Source: Diaporthe sp. PMI_573 (Eukaryota > Ascomycota > Sordariomycetes > Diaporthales > Diaporthaceae). Taken from it: a stretch of DNA of 64,000 bases. How positions within the stretch are numbered: the first letter of the stretch is position 1; each line of letters starts with the position of its first letter. Of this stretch, positions 21,786-31,687 are shown piece after piece. Under the pieces are notes generated by a model that did not search any database, was not told where the DNA came from, and saw only the letters and a list, made by a program, of their open reading frames with translations. The stretch lies in assembly GCA_021399435.1 (NCBI GenBank), contig JAJTUP010000128.1, positions 1 to 64,000 of the forward strand. Reading direction: 5' to 3'. The translations under genes were made by a program, and so were the position numbers.

Positions 21786-24046
21786 GGCGTATACTGATGC
21801 AAGTGAACTGTTTCTGCGAGTAGACGCTACACGTGGACCAGGAAGTCGGAAGTTGGCAGGATCTTGTTGGCAGTTGGGGATGGAAGTCTAGTTGCGCACT
21901 GAAGCAGGGATCGAGCACACCGCAGAGACATTGCCGAGTGAGGGTTCCCCAGAGCTGCTTTGGAGAGGGCTGAGGGGTTAATGAGTGAGCACTGAAGCGC
22001 AGGAGGTGATTGTTTGTGTTGTTTTTAAAGAACGCTTTAGTGGGATGGTGAGCAAGTTGACTGACTAACCAGCTTTTGGTATTTGAAATACGACGCGTGC
22101 CTCCCCAACCGGAGCATTTCCATTCCTCATGACCGTTTTTCCCAATTTGTCGTCATCACGGCCGCACAAGTTCGCCATCACTACTGTGGTATCTCGTAGC
22201 TGTGCTGCCGTGCCTCTTGGCGTGGCTGACCGGTGACATATCGACAACATCTCGTCATATAGACATCAGCTGCCCCGCCCCCTATGGTTCGTGCACGTCA
22301 AAGACCGCAGTGCTAAAACAACCACTGCAGATGTTTGAAACTCAAGACAACTAGGCTACTTACACATTACGAAGCTCTTCAGATATTCTCCTGGATAGGG
22401 TGAATGGAATATAACTGGCATTCCGTGCAATGGGGCGACCTGGGATCATGACATCCATTTCCCGGGTTCTGACACAATGTTCCAATCGGGACTTCACATA
22501 CTCATTACCACAGTAACACAGCTGTATTTAAAAAGAAACACGAAAACGTCTTTGTTGGCTTTCCTTTTGTCTGGTTATGCCATAGGAAAAAAAATCTTCC
22601 ACTGAAGACCTGGAGGCTTTTGCCACAGGAGGTGTTCGCAAGGGAGGCTATTTCATAAGACGTTATACCTTGGGAAGTTATCCTATATGAGCTTGGTCAA
22701 TAGGGGGTTGTATAAGTCGGGCGGCCCACATTCGGCCCACCCTCTGATTCGGCCCACCGAAGAAGTCCTTTTCGCCACACCACCCCTTGATATATATCGA
22801 GGCCCAAATCGATTTGTATGCAGCAATATACCTTTAATTATTGAATGAAGACTAGTTTAACAAATATAAATCGTTCGGACCTCACGTTCCATCAAAGGGA
22901 TTCTAACACCAGTACAGCAAACTACGTCCACGACCTCAACTGAGAAATGCCGCTGCGCTGTCAAACACAATTCCTTTCCTTTCCGCAGGCAGATGTGAAA
23001 TCTTATCATCAAGTGGCGCTTTACCGAATACCGATGGGTGACGATTGGTGTGCGCTCTCTCAAAATCCCCCGACTTGCTCGTAAACAAGATGGGCAACCT
23101 GGGATGGGGACGCCTTGGAAAGAATTAGACATACATTAAGGAACCGCTCATTCTTGTTTTCGGACAGATTTTATCCCTTCTCATATTATCAGAACAGCTG
23201 CCTTTGCCACGTCATCCTTGCGCATGCTTTACGCCACATCCACTCAGGTATGTGCAACAAAGCTGACCGGTGTCCCGTATTGGCGGTGAGAAGAATAGCC
23301 ATATGCAAATGCGAGCATCCTCTCTGATCTCGTCGGAGTACATACATCCCTGCAAAAAATATGCCAGATGAAGAGTATCCCCTGGCCAGGAAACTAAAAA
23401 GCCCCGCCCAAAGAAGTACCGTGCTTTCACGCGTCGACAAGCATTGTTGGTACGGCCCTGATGCCGTAGGTCAAGGGGTCTTTGCACGTGCAAATAGGCG
23501 AGCAAAAGCCGTATTTCTGGTATACGGGTTCGATTCTTGCTACCGAAGGAAGAAGGGAAGCTATCGCCAAAGTGGCTGCCGAAGGGTTTGGTGTAGTAGC
23601 CAGCCCTTTGCTGACTAAGACAAACCGGCCGCTCTGATTGGTCAGAGCCGGTCCGGGTTTGTGGCCCCTTTTCGACACTCAAACTGGGGAGCAGCCGTCA
23701 AGCCGGCTTGCTAGGAAGGCCTCCCGTTAGGAAGGCTGTTCTCAGCTAAGACATACAGTGGAGCAGCTGTTTCAAATTTGGGAGCCACTAACAGGGTCAC
23801 AGCAATTTTACCTGTATATAAGATAGGTCTGCCCTTTCTGGCTACATTTTTCGTTTTGTGTATCCAACTCCCTGATAGGTCAGGGTCGTGCGAAAGGCTA
23901 AAACGAAACACCCCCACCTGATACTTGGGCAGGGATCATGTGGTTGAAACTTCGAAACATTTCCCCAACTACTTGCCGTTACCCATCTGCCGATCAAGAA
24001 GCGCTTCAACATTTTACTCCAGATTGTGAGCAGTATCAACCTCAAG
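21786..24046. other. Long intergenic stretch, no gene recognised
   Basis: Open frames at 22857-23132 and 23189-23682 show no family features. A repeated GGCCCAC(A/C) pattern at about 22728-22760 could be the end of a small DNA transposon. CTCTGATTGGTCAGAG at about 23632-23647 is a hairpin, and CCTCCCGTTAGGAAGG at 23720-23735 is the near-exact reverse complement of the hairpin at 31480-31495. TATATAAGATAGG at about 23815 may serve the MYND gene. Confidence 0.45.
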
Positions 24047-24802
24047 ATGGCTACAAGACGCGTTCGGTTTGATTTCCTCTGTTATCGTGTACGCGTCAAG
24101 TTCGATGTATCCTACGACATACCTAATCGCATCGTCGGGGCAGGGGACGATTCCGACAAGGCGAAACCCGAGGAAAGGCAGTTGTGGGACGCAGCGATGG
24201 ATATCATTATGGAAAAGAGCGAGGCGACTTGCCTCCGGCGTGCCAGTCCGGCCCCGTGTGCGTGTGGATTACCAGCAGTGGCCACTGAATATCTACCTCC
24301 GATGGCATTCCTTGATGCTCCGGAACCTCACGTTGTGGTCGTCGTGGATCCGTTCTGCGGGGACCTGAAATGTCGGACCCGGACGCGGCAGCGAATGCTG
24401 TAAGTAATGTCGAGGAGCCGCTCTCCAGATGGTGGCCTTAGTGGTCCGGACCCAGGACTCTTCGCAGAGCTTATGTCCTGTAGAGTATGCAAGAAAAGAG
24501 AAGGGCTAAGGGAATGCGGGGGCTGTCACGTCGCGGGGTATTGTGGGCAAGAGCACCAAGAGGAGGACTGGCCAAACCACAAGGCTGAGTGTACGCCGTG
24601 GCCGACGTCGACATTCGATGCAAGGCCCCCCCTGGACGAGGCGGACGCTGACTCCGACACCAAAGTGACCTACAGCGCCGTCTTCAATGCCGCGGGACCT
24701 GGCGAGCCGCCGCGGTCCAGGGAGATTAGTCGAGAGGAGGTCGTGAGACGTTTATTGATGGGAGCAGCTGGAATGGAAGAGCTGGAAGTCGAGATGAAGT
24801 AA
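24047..24802 (+). CDS. MYND-type zinc finger protein
   Basis: One frame runs from ATG 24047 to TAA 24802 with a single in-frame TAA at 24401. That stop lies inside GTAAGT...CCTTAG (24400-24441), a 42-bp segment that could be a very short intron and keeps the frame. The N-terminal half (MATRRVRFDFLCYRVRVKFD, VVVVVDPFCGDLKCRT) resembles fungal proteins annotated with MYND fingers. The C-terminal half carries the finger: CRVC, CGGC, YCGQEHQ and HKAEC in the order C-x2-C...C-x2-C...C-x3-H/C...H-x3-C. MYND fingers bind proline-rich partners. Without splicing the protein ends before the finger. It lies just upstream of the Helitron and may be its cargo or flanking host gene. Confidence 0.65.
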
Positions 24803-25185
24803 AATGAGTTCAGAAAGCGAGCGCAGGGCCGCGCACAGATTGTTTCGAAGAAATTGTGAACTTCCCATAAAGTTTCCAACAAAGTGGGACCCTTACGCTG
24901 ACGAGGGCAACGGCAAGTGACCTATCACCCCATCAGCAGGGAGGTCCCCGGCAGGGCCACTCGGTCACATATCATGTCCGCTGCCGTAGATGCGCGTGAC
25001 AGATCGGCACAACGGAGTTCCGGGGGCTATTGTGTGTTGGTAGGCCGCTTGGGACTAGGTGATGAGGAGACCGTGACAGTACCATGGCACTCTGGCAAGA
25101 AAGAACAAGAGATATTCTGGCAACACTTAGAGGACTCCAGCTAACCAAAGGCGCTGCTGGATTGTCATAGATCACGCCGAACGTC
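24803..25185. other. Short gap between MYND gene and Helitron frame
   Basis: Contains two short protein-like stretches in different frames (24804-24920 reading MSSESERRAAHRLFRR, and 24917-25144) that could be exons or Helitron 5' sequence. No certain call. Confidence 0.35.
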
Positions 25186-26640
25186 ATGGGCAGAAAGCAG
25201 AGGATCTACCCACCGAGACGGCCGCTGGCCCGACTCCTTCCCAAGACACCGACCACACCACCAATTCAATGTCCTCCTATCGTTGTGACGCCGAGTCTTA
25301 AGCAGCGCGGTCCCAGACCAGGGACCGCTTACCGCACCCGCAGGAAACATACGAGACCAGTCCCTACCGAGAAAGATGCGCGGGTCGGCCAACCAGCACG
25401 GTCAGCAGCTCCCTCAATCTTTCCGATAGTGGATACTCCAGCCTCTCCGCTATTCCAAGAGCGAAAGAAGTCGTTGCATGAGGTTCTGAAGGCGATGGAT
25501 GAACGTTGGGAGCAGAGGGTGAGAGATTCGGCGGGCCATACATGGAGTGAGCCGAGACCGCGCGAGCTCGAGCTGGAGACCGTCTGTGACTTCTACAACA
25601 AGATGCATGACGAAAACACCATGGAGCTGACACACTGCGTCGTCTGCTATGAGCAGAAGGCATCCGTCGACGTCTCCGACTGGAAGTGGACGGTGTTCGA
25701 GCCGTTGTATCGGCAGGCGGAAACGCGCCTCACGCGCCAGGATCGGGAACATTTCGCATGCCGACAATGCTTCCCCCGTGAAGGGCCGGACGGGTTCCCT
25801 GTCTGCCAAGACTGTAGTCATGCCTTAGAGGCAGGTAAGCTCCCGCGTGCCTGCCAAGTCAACAACCTCGGCCTTGGATGCGTCCATAGATATCCGGCGG
25901 CACTGCGATACTTGACTCCAATGGAGGAACGGCTCATTGGCTTGTACATACCTTGTGGTTGGATCACCAAGTTCCAGATCGACATCGAGAAGGCTACCAA
26001 CGGCCGATATCGTAAGCACAAGAAGGGCCACATTACCGTATTCCCCAACGACGTGGAGAACTTGGTGTCGAAAGTGCTCCCGCACCCCATGATGAACGAG
26101 CTGGAGAGGATCCACGTGTGCTTCGTAGCACCACGGAAGCCGGTGCCTACCGACATTGCCTGGATGATGTCGGTGCGTCCCCAGCGGCTGAAAGGCGCGC
26201 TTACCTGGCTGAAGCGGTATAATCCGTTATTCCGAGATATTTGTATCAGTGAGGAGCACCTCCGGAGTTGGGGGGACTGGTGTTCCGGTACCGAGGTGCC
26301 GCAAGCTATATTCGATAGCATGGTCCCATACGAGCTGAGCGCGGAGGACCAAATCCGGACTGGATACTATGTGTCGGCCGTTGAGCGTGGTCGTGCAGAG
26401 CAACCTATTCGTACGGCCGAAGAGGTGCTAGCTACGCTGGAAGACAGCGAAGACGATGCTGTGCGACAAGAGAACGAAAGCAACGCGAGACTAGGCGGCT
26501 TGCAGGGGCGTCATCTCCAGAGAGAGGAGCTGGATCTTCGGTATATAGAGGAAGAGCTAATTGAGATGGTTTTAACAGGGATGTTGGGGCTTGACGAGAC
26601 GGCGGACCATGGCCCTAGAGAATGGCTTTGGTGGGTCTAG
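25186..26640 (+). CDS. Helitron N-terminal block (DUF6570-like)
   Basis: Open frame of 484 codons with ATG start. Residues 1-130 are basic and proline rich. A cysteine cluster follows (CVVC, FACRQCF, CQDC), likely zinc binding. Then comes the conserved block LGLGCVHRYPAALRYLTPMEERLIG, GHITVFPNDVENLVSKVLPHP and WLKRYNPLFRDI, which precedes Rep in fungal Helitrons and matches DUF6570. Downstream stops at 26638 and 26653 lie in the same frame as the Rep block, so this frame is the intact front half of a once single large protein, not a separate gene. Confidence 0.8.
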   Translation: MGRKQRIYPPRRPLARLLPKTPTTPPIQCPPIVVTPSLKQRGPRPGTAYRTRRKHTRPVPTEKDARVGQPARSAAPSIFPIVDTPASPLFQERKKSLHEVLKAMDERWEQRVRDSAGHTWSEPRPRELELETVCDFYNKMHDENTMELTHCVVCYEQKASVDVSDWKWTVFEPLYRQAETRLTRQDREHFACRQCFPREGPDGFPVCQDCSHALEAGKLPRACQVNNLGLGCVHRYPAALRYLTPMEERLIGLYIPCGWITKFQIDIEKATNGRYRKHKKGHITVFPNDVENLVSKVLPHPMMNELERIHVCFVAPRKPVPTDIAWMMSVRPQRLKGALTWLKRYNPLFRDICISEEHLRSWGDWCSGTEVPQAIFDSMVPYELSAEDQIRTGYYVSAVERGRAEQPIRTAEEVLATLEDSEDDAVRQENESNARLGGLQGRHLQREELDLRYIEEELIEMVLTGMLGLDETADHGPREWLWWV

Positions 26641-28853
26641 GCCAGCCTGGACTAGACGGATGGCCGCCATTGGGGCAAGAAGCGTAGGCAGAGTGAGGGT
26701 GGAATTGGATACTTTGCCGGCACTATGGAACCGTTTATTATCAACTAGCGGGGGGAGGAGTATGTTAACAGCAACGACCCTGATTTCTTTCCCAAGACCT
26801 TCCCCTGCCTCTTTTCGTGGGGCCGAGGAGGCCCTAAGTTGGCGGAAGATGCCGGTGTCGGATTTACGGACGTCTATAGTAGCTGCGGCTAGGACCGTAA
26901 CTTCACCCTACGGAGTTGGGCGAGATTGGTGCTCCAGCGACACGGTATGTACTCGCCGAGCTGGGAGATTAGACGGAATTGACCAGTAGTAGGCGGCCTT
27001 TTTGCGACATACCCGGCGTTTCCCTTCCTTATATACAACATGCTGGTCCGCTCGAAGAATCGGCGAATTAGCTATATTTGCATATAGAAGCGGTCCTTTG
27101 CTCGGGTAGAGCAGATCCTCTGCGCGCTGACTGCCAGCAAAATCGAGGCCACGGAGGAAGAATACCGCCAGACCAGGACGACTACGAACGAGGACGTCTT
27201 CTTCCTGCTTTAAGAGCTTAGCGTTTTCGGGTATGGCCAGCATATGTTAAATGAAGAGAGACTCGGTTACCGTCGCAAGATTAACTCCCTTAGCTTACTG
27301 CTAGGGATGAAGACAATTTGGTTTACGCTAAATCTAAACAACCTAACCAATAAAGTAAATATAAAGCTAATTGCCTATCGGGCTGTAAGTAGAGAGCTGG
27401 CCAGGCAGCTGGTGGACTAGTTCCGCAAGTACATTGGTCGGGTACAGTATGTAGTGCGAGATCCTGTGAGCTCCGCCAAGTTTTTTGACCGCAAGATTCG
27501 TCTCTTCTTCCAACACTGCGTATGTGTAGGGGGGCCATTGATATTCGGCAAGGTCTCTGGCTATTATGGCTGCGTCGAGACAAACGAAAGGGGGGCGGAG
27601 TACCTACACGGATTCTTGTGGCTTGACGCTAATGTGGAAATGCCCACTGTTTTGGACGATATGTAAGATGACGGGGCGTATGCAGAGTAGGTGTGTCGAT
27701 ACCTTGATACCCTAGTGAGTAAGGTAAGCGTATTGCCTAGCTAGACGCGGTAGAGAGGGAAGAGCCGCTTACCCAGGCACGGTAGTGTTGTGACGAACAG
27801 GAGGCAAAACGATACCGACGGTGGGATAGCGTCTTCCGTGATATAAGCGACATAGTGAACGATGTTGACAAGCTGGCCGATGTGTTCGAGAGCGAGGCGA
27901 ACTGGGTGGCGCATCGTTGCCAGATGCACAGCTGCGGCGCAACATGTGTCAAGTATAGCTTCAAGGAAAAGGGCCGGACAAGAAATCAGTATCCGTGTCG
28001 CTTCCGAGCTCCGTGGGTGCTGCGGGAACAGACTGAATTCACACCGAGCGGCCTGCTGCACGTCAAACGCAATCACAGCCGGATTAGCCGGTTCAACAAG
28101 GCCCTAGCGGTTGCCTTGCGACACAACCACGACATTCGACTCCTCGTCACGGTCACGTCAAGCCTAGCCATGAGCTATTACGCCACGAATTACGCCACGA
28201 AGCTAGATACGCCGTTATGGAAACGGGCGGCGCTTATGAAGCCGGTGTGGGAAAGGATGTCAGCGGACGTCGGGGCCGAAGGCCAAGTAGCGCATGACGA
28301 CGAAGCCCCGAGGGCGGCGCAGGTAAATAATAAGGCCAGGCAATTCCTGGCCCGGACGGCAAACCAGATCTTCACCAGCAGGGAGCTATCCGCCGTGGAG
28401 GTATGCAGCAGGCTCCTCGGTCATCCCAACCACTACTCCAGCGTGGAGGGATGGCAGAGCATTCACCTCAATACGCTGTACTGGGCGGTCTTCAGGAGGT
28501 GGCGGGGTCTACAAGACGCAGCCGGACCGGAGGCTCGTCTGCGAGCGGCCCCGGAGACGATCAACATAGCGCAGTCTGGTGTGCATCTTCCACTGCTGGA
28601 GGCATACGCCGGGCGTGGGGCTCTATTGGAGGACCTCTGCTTCTACGACTATGCTAGCGTGATTCAAGTGCGTCGGGTTGGGAAGCGGACGAACGTAGAC
28701 AAGCCGCAGTATTTCCCCTTCGACCAAGACCTTGTCAATGGAGAGAGATGGATCCAAGAGCTCCTGAAAGCAGGGTCGCAGTACGTCCCGGTGCTCACCG
28801 GCCCCCTCAACCACGACCTGGATAAGCTAGACCCAGGATATTACCAACGGTAG
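26641..28853 (+). pseudogene. Helitron Rep (HUH nuclease) block, nonsense-riddled
   Basis: Helitron_like_N homology is clear: FFPKTFPCLF, RNFTLRSWARLVLQRHG, FPFLIYNMLVRSKNRR, IWFTLNLNNLTN, and the catalytic region GCVETNERGAEYLHGFLWL. About eleven in-frame stops lie between 26638 and 27750, mostly explained by C-to-T or G-to-A changes at Trp, Gln or Arg codons. The HUH motif, normally HxH, reads YLH, so the first metal-binding His is Tyr (CAY to TAY). After about 27800 the frame changes and stays open to 28853 (998 bp), covering the post-Rep region with SRFNKALAVALRHNHD and YYATNYATK. A further frame change near 28853 separates it from the helicase. It cannot encode an active nuclease. Confidence 0.85.
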
Positions 28854-28858
28854 GAGAG

Positions 28859-31321
28859 GTGAAGAGAGAGAGAAGGCTCGTCGAAGAGCTAACGGCATAC
28901 AGAACCGCGGTGGTCCTCCTAGCACTCTTTGTACCTTGGCAACGCTTCACGCGCCTGGACGAGCTCTACGGCTACCGCTATGCATCTGGTGAGTACGCCT
29001 CAGTCAAAGACGTGTGGGCAAAGCTGTCGGAAGCCATACCGGACCGGGTGAAGGGGGTGGTTAGCAACATTAAGCTTCTGCACAAGAGCGCCGAAGATGC
29101 TAAGAAAGACGCGGCGTTGTGGGCTAGCCGCAGCGAAGGTGACGAGGAGAAAGAGCACGAGCCGGCGGAGGAGGGAATAGCCCCTGGCACCACGTGGCGA
29201 CCGCACAACACGGACTTGAGGTACACATTCCATGACGCGGTGTATAACCTGCACGGCGATCAAGGCATTGCCAAAGACTCCCCCGCACTGGCAAGGCTGC
29301 TACAGGCGCTCGAGAGAGCCAGCTTCTCTGACCCCGAACCGGACCCGTGGCGCACGCAGTCCGAACATCAAGCGACAGTAAAAACGATGACGAAGCCCGA
29401 GATTGGCATGGTACGGGCGGCCCAGCTGCGGCTCCACAGAGCCAGAGTGCTAGCCATCGAAGGGGATGATGAAGTCGGCGAAGACAAGAACGGCGACGAG
29501 GCTGGTTTCGGTCCCGGCGATGATCAGTATTTGTTCCCACCTATCCCGGCGCCCAACCTAACCCCCGCTCCAGCTCATACTTGGGTAGATATAGCACCTG
29601 GCAGCAGCTTCCTCCTGGTCGGGAACATGATAGGCAAGCAGCGAACGCTAAACCGCATGCAGAAGATCGCCCTCGGCCTCATCTGTGAGGCGATGGACAG
29701 AGCGGAGGAAGTGTCAGATATAGTCGCTGACGGCAACGAAGGGCACACGGTGTGGGAGCAGCCACCTCAACATCTCCAATACATAGGCGGAAGCGGCGGC
29801 ACCGGGAAGTCTTGGCTCATCGAGACGCTGAAAGAGGTATTCGCGGCGAAAGGGTCGTCGAAACGTATTGTCATAACAGCTACGTCCGGGACGGCGGCGG
29901 CAGGGATCGGCGGTAACACCATCCACTCCGCGCTGGGGCTAGCCTTCAAGGATCAAGACGGAGCCGCGATGGAAAGCCTACCATCCGCGAACCTGGAGAG
30001 GAGCCGGCAGCGTTGGAGAAGGCGTGACGTGCTTGTGGTCGACGAGGTAAGCATGTTGGGACTTAAGACGCTCTACGAAGTAGACCACAAGCTGCGGGCG
30101 CTCCGCGGCTTCCCAGACAGGCCGTTCGGCGGGATACCGGTGGTGGTCTTCACGGGCGACTTCCTCCAGTTCGGGCCAGTACTGCAGAAGGGTCTGCTGA
30201 GCCGGGTCGACCCCAGCGACAGCGGCAAGGGGCTACGGAACCTCTCGGATCGTGCGACGCAATATCGATGGCAGCAGATCCAGGCCAAGACGACATGGGA
30301 GCTGTTTACCAACGTAGTGGTCCTAGAGGAGCAGAAGAGGGCCGAGGGCGACGAGGAACTGATAGGGCTCTTAGAACGCATCCGAACAGGCCGACAGACG
30401 GCGGCCGACCTGGACAAGCTCAACTCGCGATACATCCCTGACGAGAAGCTCGACTTCACGGGAGGCCGGCGCGCCATTATCCCGCTCAACCGACACAGGT
30501 GGGACCTCACGCTCTGTGCCGCCCTGGCCTTCGGCGAGGAGCACGGCAGGAAGGTGTCCCTGTTCATGTCCGATCACCAGTGGAAAACCCGCGTGCCCAG
30601 CGAGGAAGAGATGGAGGCCGTAGTGCTGCTCGGAGATGACGCGCAGCTCCCCATCCCAGGCATCTTTCCGTACGTTGAGGGCATGCCCGTCATCGTCAAC
30701 CAGAACAAGTACCTAGGACTGAAAGTAGTCAATGGAGCAGAGTTCACGGCCGCCGGCGTCGTCGCAGACGGAGAGGTAGAAGAACGGGTGATCCACGACC
30801 GGCTGTCCGTCTTCCTCGGGCCGCCAAGCGGCATCCTTCTCCAATCGCAGGACACGGAGGGGCTCGCGTTCCCGCACATACCTCCAGGTACCCTCATGCT
30901 AGGGACAGAGACTGTGCAGCTTGACAAAGAAAAGCACGGCAAATACGTTTGTCCGCGAGTTGCAGCCAAGCGGGAGTTTAAGATGGGGCTGACGCGTACG
31001 GGGCTGCCATGCACGCCGGGCTTTGCGCTCACTGACTATAAGGCGCAGAGCAAGACCCTAGAGAAGGTCCTGCTCGGGCTCTATGGGAGAAAAGGGACGA
31101 AGGGATACCCGAGCATGGAGAAGTGCGACGTGCTCAGCTTGTACGTGCAATTGTCACGGTGCAAGCGGTTGCGGGACATACGGCTTGTACAGCCAATGCC
31201 AAGGGAGCACTTCGAACAGGCGCGGATGTATCCGGAGCTCATAGAAGGGGTCGATCGATTAAAAGAGCTAGCAAGACAGACGGTTGAGCGGTTTGAGGTC
31301 AGGCATGGGAAGCAAGGTTAG
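28859..31321 (+). CDS. Helitron PIF1-like helicase block
   Basis: Open frame of 820 codons with no stop. Walker A is GGSGGTGKS (about residues 310-318), followed by ATSGTAAAGIGGNTIHSALG (motif Ia), Walker B VLVVDEVSML (391-400), GDFLQFGPV (motif III, 433-441) and, towards the end, DYKAQSKTLEKVLLGL and YVQLSRCKRLRDIRL (motifs V/VI). These are superfamily 1B DNA helicase motifs of Pif1/RecD type, used by Helitrons to unwind DNA during rolling-circle transfer. The frame has no ATG at its start and is offset from the preceding Rep frame, so it is the C-terminal part of a larger protein broken by a frameshift in a GA-rich run at 28850-28865. Confidence 0.88.
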   Translation: MKRERRLVEELTAYRTAVVLLALFVPWQRFTRLDELYGYRYASGEYASVKDVWAKLSEAIPDRVKGVVSNIKLLHKSAEDAKKDAALWASRSEGDEEKEHEPAEEGIAPGTTWRPHNTDLRYTFHDAVYNLHGDQGIAKDSPALARLLQALERASFSDPEPDPWRTQSEHQATVKTMTKPEIGMVRAAQLRLHRARVLAIEGDDEVGEDKNGDEAGFGPGDDQYLFPPIPAPNLTPAPAHTWVDIAPGSSFLLVGNMIGKQRTLNRMQKIALGLICEAMDRAEEVSDIVADGNEGHTVWEQPPQHLQYIGGSGGTGKSWLIETLKEVFAAKGSSKRIVITATSGTAAAGIGGNTIHSALGLAFKDQDGAAMESLPSANLERSRQRWRRRDVLVVDEVSMLGLKTLYEVDHKLRALRGFPDRPFGGIPVVVFTGDFLQFGPVLQKGLLSRVDPSDSGKGLRNLSDRATQYRWQQIQAKTTWELFTNVVVLEEQKRAEGDEELIGLLERIRTGRQTAADLDKLNSRYIPDEKLDFTGGRRAIIPLNRHRWDLTLCAALAFGEEHGRKVSLFMSDHQWKTRVPSEEEMEAVVLLGDDAQLPIPGIFPYVEGMPVIVNQNKYLGLKVVNGAEFTAAGVVADGEVEERVIHDRLSVFLGPPSGILLQSQDTEGLAFPHIPPGTLMLGTETVQLDKEKHGKYVCPRVAAKREFKMGLTRTGLPCTPGFALTDYKAQSKTLEKVLLGLYGRKGTKGYPSMEKCDVLSLYVQLSRCKRLRDIRLVQPMPREHFEQARMYPELIEGVDRLKELARQTVERFEVRHGKQG

Positions 31322-31479
31322 GAGGCAAATCTCCGTTTCGTTGACAGTAAAAACGGAGAGCGGAGCCAATCAGAAGCCGTTTTATTAGCCAATCAGAAAG
31401 TAGCTAACTTTGCAACCAATCAGAGGCCAGGGACGGGCGGGGACTCAGGGTGTGAAGGGTCGGGCGCGAATAAGAAAGA

Positions 31480-31507
31480 CCTTCCTAACGGAAGGCATAC
31501 CGTCTGA
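31480..31507 (+). other. Probable Helitron 3' terminus: hairpin plus CTRR
   Basis: CCTTCC-TAAC-GGAAGG forms a perfect 6-bp stem with a 4-nt loop; CTGA follows 8 nt later. The host coding frame becomes recognisable immediately downstream. Fits the Helitron end rule, but the base after CTGA is C rather than the usual T. Confidence 0.55.
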
Positions 31508-31687
31508 CCAGGGGGCACAGCTGGGCCACGACCGATCTCCGGCCCCATTCGCGTGTCCCTTCTACTTACACGACCGTCACGGGTGGTATGATTGTTTGCG
31601 GAAATATACCCTCAGCCGCATCGTTGACGTACGCCTACACCTCTCTAGAGTCCATCTGCTACCGCAGAATCCCGGCTTCAGCGGAGA

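Larger units (their letters stand above)
25186..31507 (+). mobile_element. Helitron, Rep-helicase type (5' end not located)
   Basis: Three successive blocks make up one Helitron transposase gene: a DUF6570-like N-terminal block, the Rep nuclease block and the PIF1-like helicase. The proposed 3' end is a perfect 6-bp-stem hairpin (31480-31495) followed 8 nt later by CTGA, matching the CTRR rule of Helitrons. The typical 5' TC end could not be identified, so the MYND gene may be inside or outside. The right flank is coding sequence of a host zinc-finger-like gene. Confidence 0.75.

Noticed and set aside
23212..23682. 156-codon minus-strand frame upstream of the MYND gene
   Set aside because: Overlaps frames in other phases, no recognisable motif, and it crosses hairpin sequences.
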